DNA of 64,000 nt from Gammaproteobacteria bacterium. GTDB taxonomy: Bacteria; Pseudomonadota; Gammaproteobacteria; Eutrophobiales; Eutrophobiaceae. A program made the translations under genes and the position numbers. How positions within the stretch are numbered: position 1 is the stretch's first letter; each line of letters starts with the position of its first letter. The stretch is from NCBI GenBank assembly GCA_004297165.1, contig SCUJ01000006.1:1550464-1614463 (forward strand), read 5' to 3'. Of the stretch, positions 33,696 to 42,002 are shown one piece after another. Below the pieces are notes generated by a model. The model saw only the letters and a program-made list of their open reading frames with translations. It had not been told where the DNA came from and did not search any database.

Positions 33696-35327
33696 ATGGC
33701 AACGGAAGGTGGCTTCGATTACATCGTGGTGGGCGCGGGCTCGGCGGGTTGCGTGTTGGCCGCGCGGCTTTCCGAGGACCCGGATTGTTCCGTGCTGCTG
33801 CTGGAGGCGGGCGGGCGGGACTCGCATCCCTACCTGCGCATGCCCATGGCCTTCCTCAAGGTCATGGTCGACCCGCAATTCGACTGGGGCTACATGAGCG
33901 AACCCGAACCAAACCTCGACGGACGCCAACTCTGGATCCCCCGCGGCAAGGTCCTGGGCGGATCCTCCACCACCAACGGCATGTTCTTCATGCGCGGGCA
34001 TCCCCTCGATTTCGACGGCTGGAAAAAGGCCGGTTGCGAGGGCTGGGGTTACCAGGACCTGTTGCCCTACTTCAAACGATCGGAGAGCCATTGGCGCGGC
34101 GCGGGCAAGTATCACGGCGGCAAAGGGCCGATCAACGTCATACCCAACGCGACCGAAAAACTGCTGCACAAACCCCTTATGGAGGCCGCACGGGCCGCCG
34201 GTTATCCGACCACCGACGACATCGACGGTCCGCAGCCGGAGGGTTTCGCGAGAGGCGAACTCTCCATCGACAAACGCGGCCGCCGGTGCAGCACCTCCCG
34301 CGCCTATCTGCGCCCGAACATGCAGCGGCCGAATCTCAAGGTCATCACCAGGGCGCACACCACCCGCGTCCTGTTGAAAGGCGATCGCGCCGTCGGCGTC
34401 GAATATCTCCATAACAAAGAGACCCGCACCGTCACCGCGAATCGCGAGATCATCCTGTGCGGCGGGGCCTATAACTCGCCGCAGATGTTGCTGCTTTCAG
34501 GCATCGGTCCGGGAGATGAATTGCGCAAGCAGGGCGTGAAGCCACTCATCAACCTGCCGGGCGTCGGCAAGAACCTCTCCGAACATCCGGTCACCCTGAT
34601 CGAATTCGCGGCCACGAAACCCGTCACCTTCCTCAGCGAGCTGAGGCTGGATCGGGCGGTGATCTCGGTCCTGCGCTGGGCCATGTTCGGGACTGGCCCC
34701 TTCGCGACGCAGATCAACAGCGCGAACGGCATGATCAAGACCATTCCGGAACTCGATCGCCCCGACATCCAGTTGATGTGCAATCCCATCCGGATGGATG
34801 CGAACCTCTGGTTCCCCGGATTTTCCAAGCAGAAGGAACACCTGTTTTCCGTCGGCATCGTCGGCCTGCACCCGGCCAGCCGGGGGCAGGTCTGTCTGCG
34901 CTCCGCGGACCCGATGGAACCGCCGGGGATATTCATGAACCTGCTCTCCGACCCCAGGGACTGGGACCTGTTGCGGCGGGGGATCCGGGCCGCGCGTCAG
35001 ATCTATCGATCCGGCCCGCAGGGCGAACTCACGGGCCGCGAGTTGACCCCTGGCGAGGATGTGCAATCCGACGAGGCGTTGAATGCCTTCATCCGCAAGC
35101 ACGTGGAGCTTACCCAGCACCCGGTGGGGACATGCAGCATGGGCACAGGCGACCTCGCCGTGGTCGATCCCGACCTCAAGGTCCGGGGCATGACGGGTCT
35201 GCGGGTGGCGGACGCCTCCATCATGCCCACGGTGCCCGGCGGCAACACCAATGCCGCGTGCATCATGATCGGGGAGAAGGCCGCGGACCTGATCCGGGGC
35301 CGACAGGAACCGGCCGAAAATCCTTAA
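33696..35327 (+). CDS. GMC-family FAD oxidoreductase (choline dehydrogenase-like)
   Basis: A 543-residue flavoprotein. YIVVGAGSAGCVLAARLSED at the N-terminus binds FAD, GGSSTTNGMFFMRG is the first GMC signature, and the C-terminal HPVGTCSMG with VADASIMPTVPGGNTNAACIM contains the catalytic His region. It oxidises primary alcohols or related groups; the substrate is unknown. GGGGGG precedes the ATG. The stop is 9 bases before the acyl-CoA synthetase start, so alcohol oxidation and CoA activation of the product may be coupled. Confidence 0.93.
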   Translation: MATEGGFDYIVVGAGSAGCVLAARLSEDPDCSVLLLEAGGRDSHPYLRMPMAFLKVMVDPQFDWGYMSEPEPNLDGRQLWIPRGKVLGGSSTTNGMFFMRGHPLDFDGWKKAGCEGWGYQDLLPYFKRSESHWRGAGKYHGGKGPINVIPNATEKLLHKPLMEAARAAGYPTTDDIDGPQPEGFARGELSIDKRGRRCSTSRAYLRPNMQRPNLKVITRAHTTRVLLKGDRAVGVEYLHNKETRTVTANREIILCGGAYNSPQMLLLSGIGPGDELRKQGVKPLINLPGVGKNLSEHPVTLIEFAATKPVTFLSELRLDRAVISVLRWAMFGTGPFATQINSANGMIKTIPELDRPDIQLMCNPIRMDANLWFPGFSKQKEHLFSVGIVGLHPASRGQVCLRSADPMEPPGIFMNLLSDPRDWDLLRRGIRAARQIYRSGPQGELTGRELTPGEDVQSDEALNAFIRKHVELTQHPVGTCSMGTGDLAVVDPDLKVRGMTGLRVADASIMPTVPGGNTNAACIMIGEKAADLIRGRQEPAENP

Positions 35328-35336
35328 ACGCCGTAC

Positions 35337-36905
35337 ATGAGCGAACGACGCCCTACACTGCGCCTGATCGATTTCTTCGACAAGGGCGCGGCCCGCGATC
35401 CCGATCGCGCCTTTCTCGTCGACGATCGCGGCGCCTGCACCTACGGCGAGACCCAGCGCTTTTCGCATCGCCTCGTGAACGCCTTCCGCCGCGAGGGGAT
35501 CGATCCCGGCAGCAAGGTCGCCGTCTACAGCGGCAACGCCACGCGCGCCTTCGAATGTGTAATCGGAGTAATCCGCTCCGGCTGCATCTGGGTGCCGGTC
35601 AGCATCCGCAATACCGTGACCGAGACGGTCTACGTCCTGAACAACACGGAGACCCGCGTGCTGTTTTACAGCGCCGCATTCCTGACACAGGTACAGGAGA
35701 TCCTGGCCGCCTGCCCGGCCATCCGGCACTGCATCTGCACGGACGCGGAGGATGGTCCGCATCCCTCGGTCAACGCCTTCATCGAAGGCACGGCCGAGAT
35801 CTCGGACGAGGTCCCGGCGCAACCGGAAGACATCGTCACCCTGTTCAGTTCCGGCGGCACGACCGGCAACCCCAAGGGCGTCATGATGCCGCACCGCGCC
35901 TGGGAGGCCATGATCGCCGGCTCGCAACGGCTGATCTGGCACGATAATCCGATCCACCTCGTGGCAGCCCCGATGACCCACGCCGCCGGGGGCTCCGCCC
36001 TGATGATGACCCCGATGGGCGCCACCAACATCATGTTGCAGGGTTTCGATCCGGTGCGCGTGATGGGGGCGATCCAGGGTCACCGCGTCACGCACCTGTT
36101 TCTGCCGCCCACCGCGGTCTATCGCCTGCTCTCCCATCCCCTGGTGCGGGAGTACGACTACTCCTCGCTGCGCTATTTCAATTGCGCCTCAGCGCCCATG
36201 GCCCCCGACAAACTCAAGCAGGCCATCGACATCTTCGGCCCGGTGATGATGACGGGCCTCGGCAGCACCGAGATGGGGGTGAACATCACCTTCTTCTCGC
36301 CTGCGGAGATCGCCCAGGCAGTTCGGGAGGGCAACGACAAGCGCCTGGAGAGCTGCGGTCGGGTGACGCTCTTCAGCCGCCTGGAGATCATGGATGACGA
36401 GGGCCGCCTCCTGCCGCCGGGGGAGACCGGCGAGATCGTGGCCCGCAGCAACCAGATCATGAAGGGATATTTCCGCAACGACGAGGAGACCGCGCGGGCC
36501 ATGGCCGGCGGCTGGTATCACACCGCCGACGTCGGCTACAAGGACGCGGACGGTTACGTCTATCTCATCGATCGCAAGCGCGACATCATCATCTCCGGCG
36601 GTTTCAACATCTTCCCCTCCGAGATCGAGAAGGTGATCGTGACGCATCCGGCCGTACAGGAATGCGCCGTAATCGGCATCCCCGACGCCGACTGGGGCGA
36701 GTCCGTGCGGGCGGTGATCGAACTCAAGGCGGGACAGCAACTAACCGTGGAGGAGATCGCCACTTTCTGCCGCAAGTATCTCAGCAGCTACAAACTCCCC
36801 AAGACCTACGAGTTCATCGTGGAACTCCCGCGCAGCGCGGCCGGCAAGGTCCTGCGGCGCACAGTCAGGGAGCCGTGGTGGCAGGGACGGACGCGAAGGA
36901 TCTGA
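35337..36905 (+). CDS. AMP-dependent acyl-CoA synthetase/ligase
   Basis: A 522-residue adenylate-forming enzyme. The phosphate-binding loop is SSGGTTGNPKG (near residue 175), followed by the GLGSTEMG motif (about 305), GWYHTADVGYKDADGYVYLIDRKRD (hinge) and a C-terminal GKVLRR with the catalytic Lys. It would activate a carboxylic acid as CoA thioester. Paired with the upstream GMC oxidoreductase. Its last 41 bases overlap the convergent NTF2-like gene. Confidence 0.92.
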   Translation: MSERRPTLRLIDFFDKGAARDPDRAFLVDDRGACTYGETQRFSHRLVNAFRREGIDPGSKVAVYSGNATRAFECVIGVIRSGCIWVPVSIRNTVTETVYVLNNTETRVLFYSAAFLTQVQEILAACPAIRHCICTDAEDGPHPSVNAFIEGTAEISDEVPAQPEDIVTLFSSGGTTGNPKGVMMPHRAWEAMIAGSQRLIWHDNPIHLVAAPMTHAAGGSALMMTPMGATNIMLQGFDPVRVMGAIQGHRVTHLFLPPTAVYRLLSHPLVREYDYSSLRYFNCASAPMAPDKLKQAIDIFGPVMMTGLGSTEMGVNITFFSPAEIAQAVREGNDKRLESCGRVTLFSRLEIMDDEGRLLPPGETGEIVARSNQIMKGYFRNDEETARAMAGGWYHTADVGYKDADGYVYLIDRKRDIIISGGFNIFPSEIEKVIVTHPAVQECAVIGIPDADWGESVRAVIELKAGQQLTVEEIATFCRKYLSSYKLPKTYEFIVELPRSAAGKVLRRTVREPWWQGRTRRI

Positions 36906-37617
36906 TCGATCGCCCGGTCACCGGATGGCGGTAGTGGAATGCCGGGATGAAGACCTCCGGCAGGGCCGCGTAGTCCACGCTGGGCGGCGCGTCGGGCGGC
37001 AGGTCCGGGCTCACTGCGGCAGCAGGACCCAGTCCCTCGAACAGGCCGTCCGCATAGGTCGTGAAAAAAATGGTGTAGACCTGATCGCGCTTGATCTTCC
37101 AAACCCCATCCTCCTTGACGTACTCATTCTCGTAGAGCCCGCCGCTTTGAAAGGCCGCTCCATCATATGAGCCCAGTTGACTGATGGCCCTGTGCCGTGA
37201 CCAGGCATGCAGTCCGTCATCCGCGATGTGGATGACCGGCTGGACCTGGATGTGATTGCGCAGATTGCCTGTCGTCAGCCCCTGCGCGGTAAAGAGATCC
37301 AGACAGGCGCGGATCCGCGCCTTCCCCTTATAGACGCCCCGGCGCGAGATCTCGATCTCACCGTCCTCGGCGAAGAGGTCCGCCACCTGATCCCAGAGGG
37401 CCTTGTCGAGATAATAGCCGTAAACGGAGATCAGGTTTTCGATCGCCTCGCGATCTTTAAGCGCCCGCAGGCGTTGTTCCAGGGTCTCGATGCGCGATGA
37501 CAGTGCAGCCATCGCCTCTTCTTCGGAAGAGGCAACCGGAGTTTCCACCCGCTGCGCGAGGGCGATACTCGACGCGCACAGCAAGAGGAAAACGACTCGA
37601 GAAGTTGACCTGATCAT
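36865..37617 (-). CDS. Exported SnoaL-like (NTF2-fold) protein, paralogue 1
   Basis: A 250-residue protein with a signal peptide (residues 1-21, ending IALAQ), a short coiled coil (EEEAMAALSSRIETLEQRLRALKDREAIENL), a SnoaL-like domain with YGYYLDKALWDQVADLFAEDGEIE, and a tail with PEVFIPAFHYRHPVTGR. The adjacent upstream gene has the same architecture, so the two are tandem paralogues. The 3' end overlaps the acyl-CoA synthetase gene on the other strand by 41 bases. The ATG at 37617 begins the signal peptide. Confidence 0.82.
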   Translation of the reverse strand: MIRSTSRVVFLLLCASSIALAQRVETPVASSEEEAMAALSSRIETLEQRLRALKDREAIENLISVYGYYLDKALWDQVADLFAEDGEIEISRRGVYKGKARIRACLDLFTAQGLTTGNLRNHIQVQPVIHIADDGLHAWSRHRAISQLGSYDGAAFQSGGLYENEYVKEDGVWKIKRDQVYTIFFTTYADGLFEGLGPAAAVSPDLPPDAPPSVDYAALPEVFIPAFHYRHPVTGRSIRSFASVPATTAP

Positions 37618-37642
37618 GAACCCGCGCTGATACGGGCGGCAG

Positions 37643-38392
37643 TTACTTTCTGCCGGTAACAGGATTGTCGTAATGGATAGGTGGGACGTTGACTCCCGGC
37701 CAGACCGGATAATCCTCCGTGGGCGGCGCATCCGGGCTGATGCCGGGGCCGAGTACATCGCCGTCGTTGACATCCTTGTTCGCGCCCCAGCCGCCTGCGT
37801 ACGGGACGATGAAGGTCTGGTACCAATGCAGCTTGCTGATCATCCAGACGCCGTTGACCTTGCGGTATTCGTTCTCGTAGGTCCCCTCGCCGAGGACCGC
37901 GCTCTGGCCATATTCGCCGGCCATGATATAGGCGCGCCAGCGCCCCTTCGCGCTCTGCCCATCCGCCGCCACATGCACCACCGGCTGGATCTGGTAATGT
38001 TCGTTGAGCTGACCGGGCTTGAGTCCAGCCTTGCCCTCGCCGAGGTGATAGAGCATCTCGCGGATCCGCTCCCGGCCCTTGTAGACCCCGTTCTTAGCAA
38101 GTTCCGCCGTACCGTCCTCGGTGAAGAGATCGGCGACCTCCTCCCACAGCGCCTGATCCACGTAATAGCCATAGGCGCGCTGGAGATTCTTGATGGCGCG
38201 CGCGTCCTCGACCTCGCGCAACTCGGCGTCCAGCGCCACGAGCCGTTGTTGCAAGGCCTCAAGCTCCGCGCTGTTGTCCGCAGGCGGCGGGGCCTGTTCC
38301 TGTTTCCCACAGGCAGCGAGCAGCAAGCCGCCCAGGATCAGGGCGCAGGCATTTCTGGCCAGACGATATCGTTGAATGTTGGTTTTCCCCAT
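37643..38392 (-). CDS. SnoaL-like (NTF2-fold) lipoprotein, paralogue 2
   Basis: A 249-residue protein with a lipobox (LLLAACGKQ), so probably membrane-anchored in the periplasm. A coiled coil (LEALQQRLVALDAELREVEDARAIKNL) is followed by a SnoaL-like domain with YGYYVDQALWEEVADLFTEDGTAE and a tail ending PPIHYDNPVTGRK. It shares layout and motifs with the next gene 25 bases downstream, but differs in anchoring. The start is either 38392 or 38401; neither has a strong ribosome-binding site. Confidence 0.82.
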   Translation of the reverse strand: MGKTNIQRYRLARNACALILGGLLLAACGKQEQAPPPADNSAELEALQQRLVALDAELREVEDARAIKNLQRAYGYYVDQALWEEVADLFTEDGTAELAKNGVYKGRERIREMLYHLGEGKAGLKPGQLNEHYQIQPVVHVAADGQSAKGRWRAYIMAGEYGQSAVLGEGTYENEYRKVNGVWMISKLHWYQTFIVPYAGGWGANKDVNDGDVLGPGISPDAPPTEDYPVWPGVNVPPIHYDNPVTGRK

Positions 38393-38451
38393 GGCGGACA
38401 TGGTAGCAGAGACTCTATGTTTGATGCTATTTGCCCGACTTCGAGCGGTCA

Positions 38452-38572
38452 GGGCAACCCTTGTGGTTGCCCCTACATCGCAAATGACAGACATTTTTGT
38501 AGGGGCAGGCCTTGTGCCTGCCCATGCGAAAGTTCGTGTCCCTATCCGCGTGGGCACAAACAACGTGCCCAC
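38452..38572. repeat. Three consecutive palindromes of a dispersed repeat family
   Basis: Perfect 8-bp inverted repeats: GGGCAACC/GGTTGCCC (38452-38472), GGGCAGGC/GCCTGCCC (38503-38523) and GTGGGCAC/GTGCCCAC (38550-38572). GTAGGGGCA-type words occur on their flanks. This is the pattern of short palindromic repeats scattered between genes in many environmental bacteria. They lie between the selenoprotein gene and the lipoprotein gene. Confidence 0.75.
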
Positions 38573-38599
38573 CCCACGGTGTTGAGCCAGATATAAAGA

Positions 38600-40234
38600 T
38601 CAGCGCCATTCATCCACTGAGATCGTCCCCTTGCCGCGGCGCATGCCGGAGATCATCTTCCAGGCGCCCTGGGTCTCGCCGCCGGTGACCACGACATGGA
38701 TCTGATCCTCCTCGAACATGCGGATCAGATCATCCGGCTGGGCCTTGAAACGCGAGGCATAGGGTTCGATCCCGGCGACGGCGTAGGGTCGCAGCAGGGT
38801 CTGTGACCATTGGTTGTCCCAGTATTCGCGGGCGGTGAGCCTCGCGTTCTCCGCGCACCAGAGGATCAGTTTCTGTTTGGTGTCGATGCCGCGCTCCACG
38901 AAACCGCGCGCGACAAGAGGGTCAAGCACGAGGAGCGGGCCAATGAAGGGCTCGCAGGCCGCGAGGCAGTGGCGGAATTTTTCCTCCCAGGTATCGCGCG
39001 GGCCGAAACCCGCCTGGGTGTACCAGCCGCCGAGAAACACGCTGACCGCGCTGTCCTGCGGTTTGAATCCATGCTGCACGTGGTAAGGCTCCCAGGGGCT
39101 GCGCTCCTCGTTCTCGGGGAAGACGGCGCTGTAGGAATACCAGTTGCCGAGCGTGCCCATGTAGGTCTCGTCCGGGACCGAGCCGCCCTGGAGGTTCTGC
39201 GACAACAGGCAATAGGCGCGGCCGATGGCGGTGTTGGCGTGGTTCCAGGGTCCCATGGCGCCGATCCCGGCGCTCATGCCGATCTCCTTGCGGATGGGGC
39301 CGTTGACCACGGCGATCGTCGACCAGGAGGTGGTGCTGCTGGAACGGGCGGTCATGCCGCTCCCGGCGAGCGCCAGGATCACCGGCATGTACTCCGGTTT
39401 TGCGCCGGCCATGACGGCGTTGACCGCGACCTTCTCCACGTCGAAGGCCCACAACTCCCGGAAGCTCGCCGGACTTAAATGGCCGACGATCCGATCCGGC
39501 GGCTGCGAGGTCCCGCGTAGCATGGCGGCGACGCGTTCCTCCGTGGGCAGCACGATAGGCAGGCAATCGGTCCAATGTTGATCGGCAAACAGCCGGTGAA
39601 GATTTTCTTCCGTATCCGGCGGGAGGAGACGGGGCGTAGTGCGGTCGAAACTCGTTCCTTTCCTGTCCTCGGCCGTCAAACCGCCGGTCAGACCCTCCAG
39701 CACGCCCTGGATGAAAGGCCGTTTATGGACCGGGTCCTCGCCCTCGATATAGGCGCGCAATTCGGCGGCGCTCTTGCCGACGATGGGTTGCGGGACGAAG
39801 ACCTGCCGGACCGTGGGCATGCCGTTGGCCTGCGCCGTCGCCTTCACCAGCCGCGCAAAGACATGCGTATGGATCGAGATGGCGGGTATGCCCGCCGCCT
39901 CCAGCTTCATGGCCAGCCCGACGACCGTCGGGCAACACGTGCTTCAAAGTCCGACCCCAAGGATGGCCGCGTCCCCGTCTGCCTCGATCCGGGCACGCAT
40001 CTCCGGATCATCCACCCAGCTCTCGCGGGGTTTGATGGGGGCGATGACGACAGCGGGGAGATGTTCCGCGAACCACAGCCGCAACTGTTCCATGAATGCC
40101 TCGGAATTGTCGAAGAGGCAATCGACGAGAAAGATGCGTTTGCCGTCGAGAGACTCCAGCCGGGGCGCGAGCTGTTTCGCCGTTACGGCGGGGGGATAGC
40201 CGCGGGGGTCATGCACCGTTAAAAGTTCAGTCAT
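38600..40234 (-). CDS. UGSC-family selenoprotein with in-frame UGA (Sec97)
   Basis: Read through the UGA at 39944-39946, the gene encodes 544 residues. The N-terminal domain (about 1-175) matches UGSC-family (seleno)proteins: LDGKRIFLVD, then DAAILGVGL, then Sec97-S-T-C100-C-P-T, in the place where the family has U/C-G-S-C, then GIPAISIHTHVFARLV. A redox U-x-x-C pair is thus formed. The C-terminal 370 residues (LPIVLPTEERVAAML, VAVNAVMAGAKPEYMPVILAL, NHANTAIGRAY) form a conserved domain of unknown role. Both halves are in one frame with no gap, and a hairpin follows the UGA. A gene finder splits it into 39944-40234 and 38600-39910. Operon with a TrxB-like flavoprotein gene 15 bases upstream. 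No sel genes are in the window. Confidence 0.85.
39916..39933 (-). promoter_or_regulatory. Candidate bacterial SECIS hairpin
   Basis: Just downstream of the UGA the mRNA can fold GCCCGAC / GUCGGGC, a perfect 7-bp stem with the tetraloop GGUC. The stem begins 11 bases and the loop 18 bases after the UGA; the loop starts with G. Bacterial SECIS elements recognised by SelB need an apical loop about 16-37 bases after the UGA with a G among its first two bases. Confidence 0.75.
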
Positions 40235-40249
40235 TGCACTTCTCCTCGA

Positions 40250-41182
40250 TCACTGCCATTCACCATTCCGCAGAAAACGATCCGCGGCCTGTGCCGCCGC
40301 GGCGCCATCGCCAGCGGAGGCCACCGCCCGCCCTGCCGCGCCGCTGCGCGCCAGTCCCGCCGCCAGCAGACCCGGGACAGTGGTTCGCAGCATCGCATCC
40401 ACGGGGATCCGGCCGTTCTCATCAAGGGTTATCATCTTCGCGACGGAGCCGCTGTTCGGGGTCATGCCAATATAAATGAATACCGCCTCCGCCGGCAGGT
40501 CGCTCGTCTCGCCGGTGGCAAGATTGCGCACGCGGACTCCGCTCACGACCTGCGCCCCAAGGATCGCTTCCACCTGCATCCCGCAGCGGACCGAGATCCT
40601 GGTTTGTTCGCCGACCTGCCGCTGATACACGGCTTGTCCCGTGAGCTGGGCGTCCTTCTGCAGCACGATCACGGAGGCGGCATGGGCCGCCAAGGTCAGG
40701 GACTCCTGCAAGGCGGAATCGCCGCCGCCGACCACGACCGCAGTCTTGCCTCGCAGCATGGGGCCATCGCAACTCGCGCAATGGCTCACGCCCTTGCCGC
40801 GCAGCGCGGTCTCGCCGGGCACATCAAGTTCCTTGAGGCTCGCGCCCGTCGCCATGATCAGGGACCGGGCGCGATATGACCCGTTCTCGGCCTGGATTGT
40901 AAAACCGGATTCCGCCCGCGTTACCGCGATCAGTTCGGAAGGGACGAACTCCACGCCCTCCGCCATCGCGGCCTCCTGCGCCATGGGACAAAGCTCATAG
41001 CCGGAGATCCCCTCGGGGAAACCGGGATAGCCGTCGATCCGCTCGATGCTCAGCAGATGCCCGCCGGGGACAGCCCCGCTCAGGATGAGCGTCTTGCGGC
41101 CCAACCTTGCGGCAGTCAGGGCCGCCGTCAGCCCGGCGATGCCGCCGCCGGCGACGATGATTTCGTATTCATTATTACTCAT
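40250..41182 (-). CDS. Thioredoxin-reductase-like FAD/NAD(P) oxidoreductase
   Basis: A 310-residue flavoprotein of the low-molecular-weight TrxB type. FAD site VAGGGIAGLTAA (about 10-21), redox disulfide Cys135-A-S-Cys138 followed by DG (CATC-type motif of TrxB), NAD(P) site VVVGGGDSALQESL, and a C-terminal FAD-contacting stretch that normally reads GD, here VPGLLAAGLARSG. The family usually reduces thioredoxin. Here it sits 4 bases after the hydrolase gene and 15 before the selenoprotein gene, so that protein is a plausible partner. The ATG at 41182 was chosen at the conserved N-terminus. Confidence 0.9.
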   Translation of the reverse strand: MSNNEYEIIVAGGGIAGLTAALTAARLGRKTLILSGAVPGGHLLSIERIDGYPGFPEGISGYELCPMAQEAAMAEGVEFVPSELIAVTRAESGFTIQAENGSYRARSLIMATGASLKELDVPGETALRGKGVSHCASCDGPMLRGKTAVVVGGGDSALQESLTLAAHAASVIVLQKDAQLTGQAVYQRQVGEQTRISVRCGMQVEAILGAQVVSGVRVRNLATGETSDLPAEAVFIYIGMTPNSGSVAKMITLDENGRIPVDAMLRTTVPGLLAAGLARSGAAGRAVASAGDGAAAAQAADRFLRNGEWQ

Positions 41183-41186
41183 GTCG

Positions 41187-41993
41187 TTACATCTCATTCA
41201 TGGTGGATTCATCCGGCTGCAGAAACCGCAGGACCTCGCGCACGAACAGACGCGGGGCGGTATCCATGGCGATGTGTTCCTGGCCGGGCAGGGACACGGT
41301 GCGGGTATCGGGGAGCGTCGCCCGCAACAGATCGAGCGCCGCGGCAAAGTGCGGCGGACTTTCGCCGCCGGTCAGCAATAGGGTGGGTATCCGGAAATCC
41401 CTAAAGCGATCGGCATCGAAACGATATCTGTCCACCTCCGCCATCTCGCGCGGCAGGGTCGGGACCATATCGAGATAGACCGACCAGGCCGGGAGACGGC
41501 GCAGGCGCTCGATCTCATGCGCTGGTCGCTTGAGGGCCTCCAGCGCGAAAGTGCAGTAGGCGCCCTCAAGGTCGCCGGCATCGATGCAGGATTGAATCTT
41601 CGCAATGGTCCCCGGCGGGTGCAGCGGTCCGTTTACCGGGATGGGCGGTTCATAGAGGATCAGGCGATCGATGTTGTCCACTTCCCGCGCCGCCTCCAGG
41701 GCACAGATCGCGCCATAGGAATGCGCGAGCACATAGAGCCGGCCAGGAATGGATTGCAGGACGGCCTGTATATCCTCGACCTCCCTCACGACGGAATATG
41801 CAGCGCTATCGCCGCTCGCGCCTCGCCCCCGGCGTTCCATGCGGTAGACCGTGAAATGTCCTTCCAGGACCCCGAGGATGGGCAGCCAGCGGCGCGAACC
41901 GGAGGAGCTGCCGTGGATCAGAACCAGCGGCGCGCCCCGCCCGCTGTCATGGACCGCGATGGCCGTGCCGTCGGTGGAAGGCACATGGAACAT
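41187..41993 (-). CDS. Alpha/beta hydrolase
   Basis: A 268-residue alpha/beta-hydrolase. LVLIHGSSSGSRRW forms the oxyanion region, Ser in LAHSYGAI (about residue 92) is the nucleophile within A-x-S-x-G, and His in GQEHIAMDTAP near the C-terminus completes the triad. The substrate is unknown (ester, lactone or C-C bond hydrolysis are possible). It is 9 bases downstream of the DUF1015 gene and 4 bases upstream of the TrxB-like gene, inside the same operon. Confidence 0.9.
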   Translation of the reverse strand: MFHVPSTDGTAIAVHDSGRGAPLVLIHGSSSGSRRWLPILGVLEGHFTVYRMERRGRGASGDSAAYSVVREVEDIQAVLQSIPGRLYVLAHSYGAICALEAAREVDNIDRLILYEPPIPVNGPLHPPGTIAKIQSCIDAGDLEGAYCTFALEALKRPAHEIERLRRLPAWSVYLDMVPTLPREMAEVDRYRFDADRFRDFRIPTLLLTGGESPPHFAAALDLLRATLPDTRTVSLPGQEHIAMDTAPRLFVREVLRFLQPDESTMNEM

Positions 41994-42002
41994 AGGTCTT
42001 AT

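Noticed and set aside
39944..40234. Separate 96-residue protein ending at UGA, with a second gene starting at 39910
   Set aside because: Both are in the same frame, the intervening codons continue the UGSC-family motif, the downstream ATG has no ribosome-binding site, and a SECIS-like hairpin follows the UGA. A single selenoprotein explains the data better.
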